Of a stretch of DNA of 64,000 bases, positions 9,391 to 18,990 are shown piece after piece. The position numbers and the translations under genes are program-made. The stretch's first letter is position 1. Each line of letters starts with the position of its first letter. A model generated the notes under the pieces. It saw only the letters and a list, made by a program, of their open reading frames with translations. It was not told where the DNA came from and searched no databases. Source of the DNA: Fabrea salina (Eukaryota > Ciliophora > Heterotrichea > Heterotrichida > Fabreidae); the NCBI GenBank assembly GCA_022984795.1, contig JALIHJ010000040.1:62001-126000 (forward strand), given 5' to 3'.

Positions 9391-10842
9391 TCAAGGGTAC
9401 TTGATGTTAAGAACAAGAACTAACAGCAGCAAAGGAATGTGGGCAAAGCTAATACTAGCTGAAAGCCAAGGAGAGCTAGGTTTCACATCGTAAGTTGACT
9501 CCTTTTCCAGTAACTTTCTAGAAGCTAAGTGAAGTATAGGAATCGTTACTGGCACCATCAAAAACCCAACCATGCCTACAAAGTCTAGTATCTGTCCTAG
9601 GTTGAACTCAAAAAAAGCTATTAACACCGGAAGCACCACTACCAAACTTCTGAAAAACAAAAGTCCTCCTCTAGGAATAGCGTTCTTCGGCAGAGCTCCG
9701 TACTTAAGACTCAGCATGTTGTCTGCCAAAGGAATTCCTTGCAGTGGAAAGGCTGAAAACACGTCTATAGCTGGAAAGATAATTATTATGTACTCAACAA
9801 TGTAAGTCCACCAAGGTTTGTCACTTTCATCGTGGCCTGCACTGTAGTTCCGGTAAGAAAGCGTGCTCATGCTTGGCAAGTCGTCTATGGCAAAGGGCAC
9901 TATCAGTCCCAGAGCTAAGTAAAACACCACACAAGTCACCGTAGTCATTGAAATAATCTTAGGCAAGTTTTTGTCGCGTTCTCTAACGTGCTCAGTAATG
10001 GTGGGGATTTGGTTGTGGTAAAAACTAGCAAACAGAATTATAGGGATGGCGTTTCCAACGTAGTCAAAGTCGAAGTAAGAAGGCGTGTCTATTGAGTTGT
10101 AGTCAGAACTTTCGTTGTGTTGGTGGTAAGCAATGTCAAATACACAAGTAACTATCACTAAAGTCATGACTATGAACCTTACAAAAGTCATTGCGCTTTG
10201 GAACCAAACCTGCTCTTCCACACCTTTAATCGTTAAGTAAAGCATACAGACAAAAAACACACCTAAGTACACCCAGTACTTCCATCTGCAGTCTGTGAAG
10301 AACTCTTCGTCCTGGTAAATGTCGCAAGTGCCTAAAGTCCCCAAAGGAACGTTTGAAGCAAAAGACACTGCAAAAATAGACGAGTAAGCCAACTGTATTC
10401 CTAAGTTATAAAACACCATACAAAACAAGTAAGCAATGCTCCACTTCTCCCCGAAAATAATTCTCACGATTTCAGTGATGTCAAAGCGCCGTGCAGTGAT
10501 TTCAGGTGTGTGGTGGGTTTGTGGAAGCAATTCTTCTCCTTTTTGAGTGAACATTTCGCAAAAACGCACAGTAGGTACCTTTTGGTCTTCTTCTTTCATC
10601 CTTTGCAAAACTTCGACTCTGCTCATCACTTCCAGTAACTGCTTGGACAAGTACATGCTCACTCCTGAAACCAGCAACTGGAAAATCAAGCAAAAAACCC
10701 AACCACCTCTTTGGAATGCCCAAGGAATGGACAAAAAACCTGCCCCCACCACACAGTTTATAGTGAAAAAGTAACCTGTCCAGAGTCCGAAACGCCCACT
10801 TTCATAGTAGGGCACAGAAGGGGGTCTGATGCTTAATGCCAT
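9391..10842 (-). CDS. Amino acid/auxin permease family transporter (SLC38-like)
   Basis: The 483-residue product starts at the ATG at 10842; a longer reading to 10851 would need a TTG start. It has about eleven hydrophobic spans and the AAAP hallmark first helix (FFTINCVVGAGFLSIPWAFQRGG). Later segments SIPLYS-like SIFAVSFASNVPLG, FDYVGNAIPIILFASFYHNQIPT and the final helix pair fit the SLC36/SLC38/AVT group of proton- or sodium-coupled amino-acid transporters. Which membrane and which amino acids cannot be read from the sequence. The stop is TGA followed directly by two in-frame TAA codons. It is divergent from the synaptojanin-like gene, with 46 bp between starts. Confidence 0.9.
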   Translation of the reverse strand: MALSIRPPSVPYYESGRFGLWTGYFFTINCVVGAGFLSIPWAFQRGGWVFCLIFQLLVSGVSMYLSKQLLEVMSRVEVLQRMKEEDQKVPTVRFCEMFTQKGEELLPQTHHTPEITARRFDITEIVRIIFGEKWSIAYLFCMVFYNLGIQLAYSSIFAVSFASNVPLGTLGTCDIYQDEEFFTDCRWKYWVYLGVFFVCMLYLTIKGVEEQVWFQSAMTFVRFIVMTLVIVTCVFDIAYHQHNESSDYNSIDTPSYFDFDYVGNAIPIILFASFYHNQIPTITEHVRERDKNLPKIISMTTVTCVVFYLALGLIVPFAIDDLPSMSTLSYRNYSAGHDESDKPWWTYIVEYIIIIFPAIDVFSAFPLQGIPLADNMLSLKYGALPKNAIPRGGLLFFRSLVVVLPVLIAFFEFNLGQILDFVGMVGFLMVPVTIPILHLASRKLLEKESTYDVKPSSPWLSASISFAHIPLLLLVLVLNIKYP

Positions 10843-10888
10843 TTCTCCCAATAATAATGATACTACATAATGCTGTTCCGATAATAAT

Positions 10889-13462
10889 ATGAGCTACGCA
10901 GGAGTGCCAACAATGAAGCTTTACATCTCTCCTAAACACTTTATCTTACAAACCCTAGACCTAGGAACGCAAGCCCAACTAGTTATGGAACGAAACTCCG
11001 GACGCTGTTTTTGCACTGAAAGTTTCAACCCACTTGAAAAAGGGTCTTCGCCGTCCCAACTTTACTACCTGGACTGTTTTTTTATCCTTGGCATAATTCC
11101 TATTGAAAATGTTTTCTTTCTAGCAGCAGTCACCGAAGCAGACGTAGTGGACACTCTGAAGTCCCACAACATCTACGAAATTAAAGATGTGGAACTTATA
11201 CCTTTTGAATCCGTCACTCAAGAAACAGAACTGCTTTCTCTGCAAAAACAAAACATATGCAAGCTCCTAACTTCTGGGTTTTACTTTTCTTACAACTACG
11301 ACCTCACTAACGCAATGCAAAGGTCCCCTCAAGGAGAAACCCAGCACGAAAGGGCGGACACTAGGTTCTATTGGAACTACGAACTGTACAGAGACTTGCT
11401 GCAGCAAGCAGTAGACACCCAGTGGTGCATTCCTGTAATCCAGGGCTACATAGGCATCTACCGTGTAAACCAAGGCAACCACTTTATGACCTTGGCACTT
11501 ATTTCAAGGCGCAGCTGTGAACGAACTGGAACTCGGTACAACTGCAGAGGAGTCGACGACGAAGGCAACGTAGCTAACTTTGTAGAAACTGAGCAGGTGC
11601 TTGAAATAGAGGGTAGAGTTTACTCTTTTGTGCAAATCAGAGGCTCAGTGCCTATTTTCTGGGAACAAACAGGAATGACTGCGCAGTTAGCCCTAACACG
11701 CTCCAGAGAAATGAACACCCACGCTTTTAAAAAGCACCTTGAAAACATAGTGTCTAAGTACTCGCACGTTTGCTTCGTGAACTTGCTATCAACTAACAAG
11801 TCCCACGAGAAGATGCTTACTGACGAGTGGGAAGCTATTCTAAATAAAGTTTATTCAGAACTCAGTTCTAAAATAGCTTACCACTTTTTCGACTTCCACC
11901 ACAACTGCAAAAACAAGTATGACAACATCTATGTGTTTTTAAGACAAATACAAGACATGCTCAACTACCACATGTTCTACCAAGAACAAAACAACACTAA
12001 AGAAGTTTCCCAAAAAGGAGTAATGCGCACTAACTGCTTAGACTGCTTGGACAGAACAAACGTACTCCAGAGTTACTTAGCTTGGTATGTCATAACTGTT
12101 CAGTTGCGCATGGCTGGAATCGACTTTAACTATAGACTCGAAGATGCCGGAACCCTTCCACTGTGCCGTGCTTTCAAGCAACTGTGGGGCGACAACGGAG
12201 ACGTTTTAAGCATGCAGTACACTGGAACAGGCTCTACTATTTCTTCTGTTACTCGAGAAGGCAAAAAAAGCATAAAAGGGATAATTTCACACGGGTGGCG
12301 GTCTATTGGTAGGTTCTATAATGCTAACATTGAAGACGCTGCAAGGCAAGAAAGCATCGACGCAGTGCTTAGAAGAAAGGGCAGAGGGGGCTTGATGAGC
12401 AAGGTAGAAGAAGAGATTTCCAAAAGGGAGTCTGAGTACACCAAGTACTCCCAGCTGAGAATACGGGTAGTCACTTGGAACATGGCTGGCAGAAAGCTCC
12501 CAACTGAGTGCGAACTACTCAACTTACTAGTTGACGAAGAACCCCCCGATATGGTAATAGTGTGCTTCCAAGAAATAGTTAAACTCAATCCTCGGAACGT
12601 TATAAACGCTGGTTCCAACACAGGCGCCATCACAGGACTCAAAGAAATCCTTACAAGGACTCTAGGCGGCACTTACTACCTTTTGGGAGACGACAGTTTG
12701 ATAGGGTGCGCTTTGTTTCTTTACGCAAGTGAAAGACTCTACCACAAAATAACTGAAATAGCCACAGACAAGGTCAAAGTTGGCTTCAGAGGCAAAATGG
12801 GCAACAAAGGCGCAGTAGCGATTAGGTTCAACGTGCTGGACACTTCTTTTTGCATACTAAACTGCCACCTTGCAAGTGGGTCTGACCAGAACGAAGCCAG
12901 GAAAAACCAAATTATAGATATCCACAAAAAAGCTTTCCAGAAAGAAACTGTAGGGAGACAAACCCAGTACAGAGTAGACGACCACGAAGTTAAAATACTG
13001 TGTGGAGACTTGAACTTCCGAATAGCTCTAAGCAACCAACAGGTAAGGTACCTAGTGGCCAGAGGAGAGTACGGTGAGTTATTTAAAGCCGAACAACTTT
13101 CACAAGCCAGAAAGGCAGAGCTGCGTTCCTTCAAAGAGTGCGAGATAAACTTTCCACCTACTTACAAGTACGACGTAGGGACTGACAACTACGACACTTC
13201 TAAGAAACAAAGAACTCCTGCGTGGTGCGATAGAGTTTTGTTCAGAGGCGACTGCATTGAACCCCTTGCTTACAACTACCTTAACCTGAGGTACTCTGAC
13301 CACAAACCTGTTTTTGCTGAGTTCAGAGTAAAGGTTAAGCAAATAGACATTGAACGCAAAAACCAACTCTCTAACTCTTTGTATGCAGCTTTGGAGAACC
13401 CAGTGCAGCTAGAAGTAAAGCAAGAAAAACCTGAAGAAGTGGACTTGTTAGGGTTGGAATAA
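10889..13462 (+). CDS. Synaptojanin-like Sac1 plus inositol 5-phosphatase
   Basis: The 857-residue product joins two phosphoinositide phosphatases. The N-terminal Sac domain (about 60-500) ends in the CX5R catalytic motif RTNCLDCLDRTN (about 377-388). The C-terminal 5-phosphatase domain (about 520-830) shows WNMAGR, FQEIVKLN, GNKGAVAIRF, NCHLASG, GDLNFRI, PAWCDRVLFRG and SDHKPVFAEF, all catalytic or Mg-binding motifs of the IPPc fold. The architecture is that of synaptojanin and yeast Inp51-53, which strip PI(4,5)P2 from endocytic membranes. The tail is short and lacks the long proline-rich region of animal synaptojanin. It ends 1 bp before the convergent stop of CFAP184. Confidence 0.95.
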   Translation: MSYAGVPTMKLYISPKHFILQTLDLGTQAQLVMERNSGRCFCTESFNPLEKGSSPSQLYYLDCFFILGIIPIENVFFLAAVTEADVVDTLKSHNIYEIKDVELIPFESVTQETELLSLQKQNICKLLTSGFYFSYNYDLTNAMQRSPQGETQHERADTRFYWNYELYRDLLQQAVDTQWCIPVIQGYIGIYRVNQGNHFMTLALISRRSCERTGTRYNCRGVDDEGNVANFVETEQVLEIEGRVYSFVQIRGSVPIFWEQTGMTAQLALTRSREMNTHAFKKHLENIVSKYSHVCFVNLLSTNKSHEKMLTDEWEAILNKVYSELSSKIAYHFFDFHHNCKNKYDNIYVFLRQIQDMLNYHMFYQEQNNTKEVSQKGVMRTNCLDCLDRTNVLQSYLAWYVITVQLRMAGIDFNYRLEDAGTLPLCRAFKQLWGDNGDVLSMQYTGTGSTISSVTREGKKSIKGIISHGWRSIGRFYNANIEDAARQESIDAVLRRKGRGGLMSKVEEEISKRESEYTKYSQLRIRVVTWNMAGRKLPTECELLNLLVDEEPPDMVIVCFQEIVKLNPRNVINAGSNTGAITGLKEILTRTLGGTYYLLGDDSLIGCALFLYASERLYHKITEIATDKVKVGFRGKMGNKGAVAIRFNVLDTSFCILNCHLASGSDQNEARKNQIIDIHKKAFQKETVGRQTQYRVDDHEVKILCGDLNFRIALSNQQVRYLVARGEYGELFKAEQLSQARKAELRSFKECEINFPPTYKYDVGTDNYDTSKKQRTPAWCDRVLFRGDCIEPLAYNYLNLRYSDHKPVFAEFRVKVKQIDIERKNQLSNSLYAALENPVQLEVKQEKPEEVDLLGLE

Positions 13463-13463
13463 G

Positions 13464-15656
13464 TTATTCAAGAGCTTTGGCACTTGCAATGGTTTCTTGC
13501 ATTTGAGTGAACTGTTTTTCGTATGAAATTAGAGTTTCTTTGAGGTCTTCGACGTACTTCTTTCGCTTAGCTAAGTCAGAGTCCAGTTGGTTGCTGTTGA
13601 CAATTCCAGTTTCTTGTCTGTGCTTTTGTAAGTCAGCTCTGATAGTTTCAAGTCTTTTTTTAAGATTGTTAAGTTGGTTCCTTCCGGTTTCGAGTTTCTT
13701 AGCTTTTTTGTCTCGTCTTTCTTTGAGTACTTTTTTTTCAGCAGTTATAAACTTAAGTTTTTCTTTGGTGTGGGTGAGCATTTGCACAGTGGTTTCTATT
13801 TTTTTGCGGAGTTTGTGGAGTTCTTCGTTCCTTTCTTCAATCTTGTCGTTGAGTGTTTGTTTTTCGATTTTGAGTTGTTCGTAGTCAATTAAGTGGAGGC
13901 CTTCAGCAAGTTCTTCTTTGGTTTTGCCTTCGTTTTCGAGTTTAACTAGTTTGCTTTTGAGGGTTATGTTGTTGATTCGGACTTGTTGCAGTTCAGACTC
14001 CCTTTGTGACTCAGACTCTTCCCAGGAGTCCACTACTCTTTGAGGAATGGGTTTACCTGTTCTGGAGTACTCAGCTTGTTTAGCTACTTCTTTTTTGAAG
14101 TCTTTGAGGTACTGTTGGATTTCGTTGCACCTTTCTTGTTTTTCTTTGATGTTTTCTTGGTAGACTTGGGCCCAGTTTTCATAAGTTTCTGTGAGTTCGT
14201 TCATTTTCTGCTTTACTTGGTGCACGTTGGCAAGGGTGTTTAGGTACTTGTGCATAGTCATGGAGTCTTCTGAAGACTTGTCCTGGATGTTGCCTAGGTT
14301 CTTGCGGATTGCTACTATTCTTTTTTCCATTTCTTGGTTTTCTTGCTTCAGGCTTCTTTGGATTTCTTGGTTTTGCAGTATAGAGTCGATTAGGTCTTGT
14401 TTTTGATTCCCGTAAAAAACTTCTTCTTCAGACTCGCTTTTAAGAGAGTCGTCGCTTTGTTGTTGGGACTCTTGTTCGGGGCTTTTGGGGGCTGAGGGTT
14501 GTTGCTCTACAGAGCTGTCTTTTTGTCTGTGGCTAGTGTTGGCGCTTTGTGGAACTTCGTTTTCGACTTTTCTGAGTTTTTCTTGTTCCATGAGTTCTCT
14601 GCGTTGTTGTTCTCGGGTTTCCTGGCGTTTTGCAGCTTCTTCTTCTTCTTTCTTTTTAAGGTCTTCTTCGTAGTTCCTTTTTTGTTCTTCAAGGAGTGCT
14701 TTGCGTTCTTCAAGTTTGGCTTCTTCGTACTGGTGTCTGGGGTCTGGGTAGTGTTCTAGGCGTCTTCTTTCAGCAAGCTCTACGTGCTTGATGGACACTT
14801 TGGAGTCAGAAGACTTTCCGTAGGGTATTGTGTCTGGGTTGGCTCTTATGTAGACTTCTAAAAAGTTCTTTCCGTAGCCTTCGTCGTCGTACTCGATTTC
14901 AGTGTTAGTGGGAATCTTTATGGTGAATTGTTTAGAGTCTGGTTCGTAAGACATCTCAGAAGGCCCTACTATAGCAATTTCTTTCATGGAGGAGTCCACT
15001 AGTCTCCCTACATAAACTCCGAACTCACTTGCAGTTACTTCTCCTTTAACTTCTATACAAGCCTCTGCTTTTTGGATTGCAGTTACTTCTACCTTTTTGG
15101 AACTGAAAGCGTACACAAGACACAGCCTCATGTCTCTAACTCCCAGTCCAATTCCTACGTGGGTGTTTCCTTCGTCCAAAATCATTTCTCTGTTGAGTTC
15201 CATAAGCAACCCATGCGCGTCCAAGAAAGGCTCCACTAAGTGTTTGGGCTCTGAAACGTCTTCTTCAAGCAGAGTTAAAGCTGTGCATACCTTCATTTCT
15301 CCCACTGCTTTTGAGTCTGAAAGCATCTTAAGTAACTGGTCTTCGTCCTCTTCGTCTTCTAAAACTAGTTTAGTGTAATCGTGGCACCCCTCTGTAGCTA
15401 GCCAGTCAATGTACACAGTTTCTAACCCGACTGCTTCTTCTTGTCTCGACAAGTTCACAGCTTTAATAAGTTCTCTGCGGACTTTGCGCCAAGGATCTAA
15501 AGGTGGCAAGTGGGCGTAAGCAGGAATCTCTTCAAAGTTTACTTCAACGTTTCCAGCTTCTTCAAGGTCTTCTGAGTCTTGACTATCCTGACTATCTTGA
15601 CTTTCTTCGCTCTCTCCAAATTCTTTTTCGTCTTGTGAAAACTGCTCTTCTTCCAT
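13464..15656 (-). CDS. CFAP184: CFAP184 (CCDC96)-like axonemal protein
   Basis: The 730-residue product has an acidic N-terminus with SQDSQDSQDS repeats and a folded-looking region around residues 40-305 (GIGLGVRDMRLCLVYAF, GVYVGRLVDSS, FLEVYIRANPDTIPYG). A Lys/Glu-rich helix follows (about 310-370), then a low-complexity linker and a long C-terminal coiled coil (about 430-730). The segment LIDYEQLKIEKQTLNDKI with EERNEELHKLRKKI is the CCDC96/CCDC113 signature. In Tetrahymena these two proteins form a complex on the doublet between radial spoke 3 and the dynein regulatory complex. The folded N-terminal region is not something I know from human CCDC96. Its start lies 6 bp from the divergent start of PRPF6. 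Confidence 0.82.
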   Translation of the reverse strand: MEEEQFSQDEKEFGESEESQDSQDSQDSEDLEEAGNVEVNFEEIPAYAHLPPLDPWRKVRRELIKAVNLSRQEEAVGLETVYIDWLATEGCHDYTKLVLEDEEDEDQLLKMLSDSKAVGEMKVCTALTLLEEDVSEPKHLVEPFLDAHGLLMELNREMILDEGNTHVGIGLGVRDMRLCLVYAFSSKKVEVTAIQKAEACIEVKGEVTASEFGVYVGRLVDSSMKEIAIVGPSEMSYEPDSKQFTIKIPTNTEIEYDDEGYGKNFLEVYIRANPDTIPYGKSSDSKVSIKHVELAERRRLEHYPDPRHQYEEAKLEERKALLEEQKRNYEEDLKKKEEEEAAKRQETREQQRRELMEQEKLRKVENEVPQSANTSHRQKDSSVEQQPSAPKSPEQESQQQSDDSLKSESEEEVFYGNQKQDLIDSILQNQEIQRSLKQENQEMEKRIVAIRKNLGNIQDKSSEDSMTMHKYLNTLANVHQVKQKMNELTETYENWAQVYQENIKEKQERCNEIQQYLKDFKKEVAKQAEYSRTGKPIPQRVVDSWEESESQRESELQQVRINNITLKSKLVKLENEGKTKEELAEGLHLIDYEQLKIEKQTLNDKIEERNEELHKLRKKIETTVQMLTHTKEKLKFITAEKKVLKERRDKKAKKLETGRNQLNNLKKRLETIRADLQKHRQETGIVNSNQLDSDLAKRKKYVEDLKETLISYEKQFTQMQETIASAKALE

Positions 15657-15662
15657 TTAAAA

Positions 15663-18230
15663 ATGAAAGATGTTTTCAAGAAGCCCAAGTTCGGACAGCC
15701 CCCTGCTGGCTACGTAGCTGGAGTTGGCAGAGGCGCTGTTCCTATCTTCACTCGTTCTGATATAGGCGACCCCTCTGATCCTAACTCCAAAATCACCCCT
15801 ACAAGTGGCACACGTGGGCACGAGTATGAAAAAACTGACTTCTCAGACACTGCTTTTGATAAGTTTTACGGGTTCAATGATGCAGCTTTGGCTGACCAAC
15901 AGTACACTAAAGAAGACCAAGAAGCTGATCAAATATTTGACCAAGTAGAAGCTTACATGCATTCTAGAAAAAAGCACAGAAAAACCCAAGAACCCACCAA
16001 CAAAGGACCAGTGCCCTCCCAAATACTTAAAGACGCCAAAAAAGAACTAGTTAAAGTTTCTAAAGAAGAGTGGGACCAACTGCCTGACCCAAAAGCTTTT
16101 GGCAAGAAAAGAGGCCGCAGACAGAACTACTTGCCCATTTCTGACAGAGTCATTAAAACTGCTTATGAAGAAAACAAGTTAAGTTCAGGAGTAGTAAGTG
16201 GAGTCAGAAGCACAGTTATATCAGCCAAACTAGACAACACCCAGACTGGGTCGCTTTCAGTAGCTCCTTCAGTAGACCCTCAAGGCTACCTTACACAAAT
16301 GGACTCTATGAAAGTTTCTTCTTTAGGAGACTCTGCAGACCTCAGTAAAATAAGGAACTTAATTAAGTCACTTATTGAGTCCAACAGAAACAACCCTGAG
16401 GCTTGGTTAGCTGCCAGCAGACTTGAAGAAAAAGACAACAACCTTAAAGCTGCCAAAAAGATACTAGAAGAAGCTTGTCAGCAGTGCCCAGACTCAGAAG
16501 ACCTCTGGATAGAAGCTGCCAGGCTAGAAACTCTTTCTAAAGCCAAGCACATACTTACCAAAGGGGCTACTTTTATTCCCAAGTCAGTTAAAATATGGAT
16601 GGCGCTTTCAGCAAAGGAACAAAATCGCCAAGAAAAGGAAAAAGTCCTTAGGAAAGGTTTGGAATTCAACCCCGACTCTGTTAAGCTGTGGAAAGAAGTT
16701 GTTTCAGTTTGCCAAGAAGAACAGGCAAAAGCCTACCTTAAAAAAGCAGTAACTTGCTGTCCTTACAGCGTAGACTTGTGGTTAGCTCTTGCCAGACTGG
16801 AAGAGTACAAAAACGCCAGGGCTGTGCTTAACCAAGCTTTTAAAAAGATTCCAACCGAGCCAAAGATCCTGATAAGTGCAGCTAGACTAGAGGACACCCA
16901 AGGTAACACTGGCAATGTTGAGAAGCTCATAGACAGATCTATACGCACTCTTTCCAAAAAAGGGGTTCCTATAGTTAGAAAGGACTGGTTGAAAGAAGCT
17001 GCTTATGCCAGTGAAGCTTCTAACTTACTCACAGCTAAAGCAATAGTGCAGCAAACCCTTCACACTGGACTAGAAGAAAACCAAAAACTAAGCACTTGGC
17101 TAGAAGACCTTCAAACTCTAACTCAAGAAGGCCACTACAGCTGTGCAAGGATCATGGTAAAGTTTATACTAGAAATCTTTCCTAAGAACCCCAGTGTCTG
17201 GAGATTTGCAGTGGACATTGAAAAGCACTTTGGCGAGCTTGTCAAAGAGACCTACATACAAGCTTTTGAGTGCACAGAAGAGTTTTGGGAAGAAGCTTTA
17301 GAGTGCTTTTCTGAGTTAGCTATTCTTCGGGAAGTTTACCAGAAAGTTTTGAGTAAGCTGCATAACGACCCTAAGACTTACTTAGTTTCTGCTAAAATAG
17401 AAAAAAGATTTGGGAACTTAGACAAAGCTCTAGAACTACTTTACTCAGGAGTAAAAACCCTAGGCACTTCCTCACTCAGAGTTAAAGCAGCAAAGTACTT
17501 GCAACTCCAAGGAAAGAACCATGAGAGCTTGGAACTGCTTAAAGAAAGCTTGGAACTCTTTCCTAAAGTTCCAGAGTTTTACCTTTTAATTGGGAATTTA
17601 ACAAACATACTAGGAACTCAAGAAGCACTTAAAATCCTTGATAAAGGAATGCTGCTAATTCCAGAGTCGCCTTTGCTTTACACAAAAGCTTCCAAACTTA
17701 ACGAACTCCAAAAAAACACACTCAAAGCCCGAGTTTTACTTGAAAAAGCCAGAAAACAAGCCCCTTCTAAAAAGTCCTACCTTGCTTCTATTAACTTTGA
17801 ACTAAGACAAAAGAACCCCAAGTACGCTTTGTCACTAGTTTCTTCAGCTTTGAAGGACTTTCCTGACCTAGGAAAAGCATGGGCACTAAAAATCCAGCAC
17901 GAAAACCACCAAAAAAGCCTAGTTACAGAAGCCCTTCAGCACTGTGAAAACTGCCCTTATGTGCTGCTAGAAGCTGCAAAGGTCTTTTGGAAGCAAGGAA
18001 AACTCGCTAACGCAAGGGAATGGTTTGCAAAAGCCCTTGAAAAAGGTAAAAAAGTAGGCGACGTCTGGATATGGTGGTATGCATTTCAAAAAGAAAACGG
18101 AGAACCACAAAAGGTACTTGAAGAAGCCAACCAAGAAGTAATTAAACACGGAACACTTTGGAAAGCTTTTAACAGTCCACAAGCAACCAACACAGAAGTT
18201 ATTCAGTGCGCTGCAGATAACTTAAATTAG
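15663..18230 (+). CDS. PRPF6: PRPF6/Prp6 U5 snRNP splicing factor
   Basis: The 855-residue product starts with the PRP1 N-terminal domain (KKPKFGQPPAGYVAGVGRGA, FTRSDIGDPSD, ADQIFDQVEAYM) and continues with HAT/TPR helical repeats from about residue 240 to the end, as in human PRPF6 and yeast Prp6 (about 900-940). The protein bridges U5 and U4/U6 in the tri-snRNP. The splicing machinery it serves must handle 15-nt introns in this organism. The ATG is separated from the opposite-strand CFAP184 ATG by only TTAAAA. The stop TAG overlaps the stop codon of the convergent downstream gene. Confidence 0.96.
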   Translation: MKDVFKKPKFGQPPAGYVAGVGRGAVPIFTRSDIGDPSDPNSKITPTSGTRGHEYEKTDFSDTAFDKFYGFNDAALADQQYTKEDQEADQIFDQVEAYMHSRKKHRKTQEPTNKGPVPSQILKDAKKELVKVSKEEWDQLPDPKAFGKKRGRRQNYLPISDRVIKTAYEENKLSSGVVSGVRSTVISAKLDNTQTGSLSVAPSVDPQGYLTQMDSMKVSSLGDSADLSKIRNLIKSLIESNRNNPEAWLAASRLEEKDNNLKAAKKILEEACQQCPDSEDLWIEAARLETLSKAKHILTKGATFIPKSVKIWMALSAKEQNRQEKEKVLRKGLEFNPDSVKLWKEVVSVCQEEQAKAYLKKAVTCCPYSVDLWLALARLEEYKNARAVLNQAFKKIPTEPKILISAARLEDTQGNTGNVEKLIDRSIRTLSKKGVPIVRKDWLKEAAYASEASNLLTAKAIVQQTLHTGLEENQKLSTWLEDLQTLTQEGHYSCARIMVKFILEIFPKNPSVWRFAVDIEKHFGELVKETYIQAFECTEEFWEEALECFSELAILREVYQKVLSKLHNDPKTYLVSAKIEKRFGNLDKALELLYSGVKTLGTSSLRVKAAKYLQLQGKNHESLELLKESLELFPKVPEFYLLIGNLTNILGTQEALKILDKGMLLIPESPLLYTKASKLNELQKNTLKARVLLEKARKQAPSKKSYLASINFELRQKNPKYALSLVSSALKDFPDLGKAWALKIQHENHQKSLVTEALQHCENCPYVLLEAAKVFWKQGKLANAREWFAKALEKGKKVGDVWIWWYAFQKENGEPQKVLEEANQEVIKHGTLWKAFNSPQATNTEVIQCAADNLN

Positions 18231-18988
18231 TCTGAAAGATCTGGGTCTTTGTAGTTACTTACGTTTGTAGCAAGAACTTGCTTTTCCCAGTCCACTAACG
18301 AATTCACTTGGTCTTTTTCCTCGTTTTCTACTTCGTTTTTAACTCTGTCAGTCCACCTAGTTCCAGTTGACTCAGTTTCTTGTATGTTAGCAACTGACTT
18401 TTTGGCTTTATGGGCAATTCTGGGTTTCTGAGTGCTTCCAGCAACCAACCCTCCTTCTTTGAAGAAGCCTGCACTTTGTTCTGGCTTTTTGTAAGACTTG
18501 TCTCCAGAAGCTTTGTAGCTGATTCCGTTCCGCATTTGTTCAGTTCCGTTAATTCTTTTTTTCAGTCCGATTAACTGCTTGTGGTCGTTGTACTCAGAAG
18601 TCGGAAGGTCTTGGACTCTTGTGCCGTTCACGGTTACCATTTTGGTATGTTGGGGCATTTCGGGTTTGTTGCTTCTGCTAGGTGAAAACTGAATGTGCTT
18701 TTTTTCAGGCCTGGGTTTTTGGGTCTTGATAACTGGGGACAGGTGTTTGCGTTCTGATTCTTTTGGAACAGAAGGATTGGGGTTGTCTATTTTTTTGACA
18801 CAAGGTTTCCACTGCATAACTTCTTTACACTCTGATTGCTGGAAGTGTTTTTTTCCCTTCATAACTACTAACCCTTCACTGGTTTCTCCTAAAAGGCCTT
18901 CAGCAGTAGTTTGGCTGTAGACAGGCTGAACTATTTTCTTGCCTCCTGAAAATTTTTTAGGTCTGGAACCCTGCCAGTCTTCGTTCAT
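18227..18988 (-). CDS. Basic disordered protein of unknown function
   Basis: The 253-residue product is rich in Lys, Ser, Pro and Gln with little predicted fold. A short helix-forming segment near the C-terminus (RWTDRVKNEVENEEKDQVNS) is the only ordered-looking part. No family was recognised; ciliary or cytoskeletal proteins often look like this, but that is not evidence. Its 3' end overlaps PRPF6 by 4 bp through the stop codons, and its ATG lies 2 bp from the stop of the DHHC gene upstream. The frame uses the same C-ending codons as its neighbours, which supports it as a real gene. Confidence 0.7.
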   Translation of the reverse strand: MNEDWQGSRPKKFSGGKKIVQPVYSQTTAEGLLGETSEGLVVMKGKKHFQQSECKEVMQWKPCVKKIDNPNPSVPKESERKHLSPVIKTQKPRPEKKHIQFSPSRSNKPEMPQHTKMVTVNGTRVQDLPTSEYNDHKQLIGLKKRINGTEQMRNGISYKASGDKSYKKPEQSAGFFKEGGLVAGSTQKPRIAHKAKKSVANIQETESTGTRWTDRVKNEVENEEKDQVNSLVDWEKQVLATNVSNYKDPDLSD

Positions 18989-18990
18989 AT

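Noticed and set aside
9192-9416. Separate 74-aa minus-strand gene
   Set aside because: It is exon 1 of the SH3-protein gene (ATG at 9377) and ends at the TAG of the intron; the longer version overlaps the transporter gene.
13043-13055. GTAAGGTACCTAG, a possible 13-nt intron in the synaptojanin-like gene
   Set aside because: It is too short for the local class and its removal would shift the frame of the conserved phosphatase domain.
14040-14760. Several Phe-rich frames opposite the CFAP184 coiled coil
   Set aside because: Complement of GAA/AAG codons gives Phe/Ser/Leu-rich frames by composition only.
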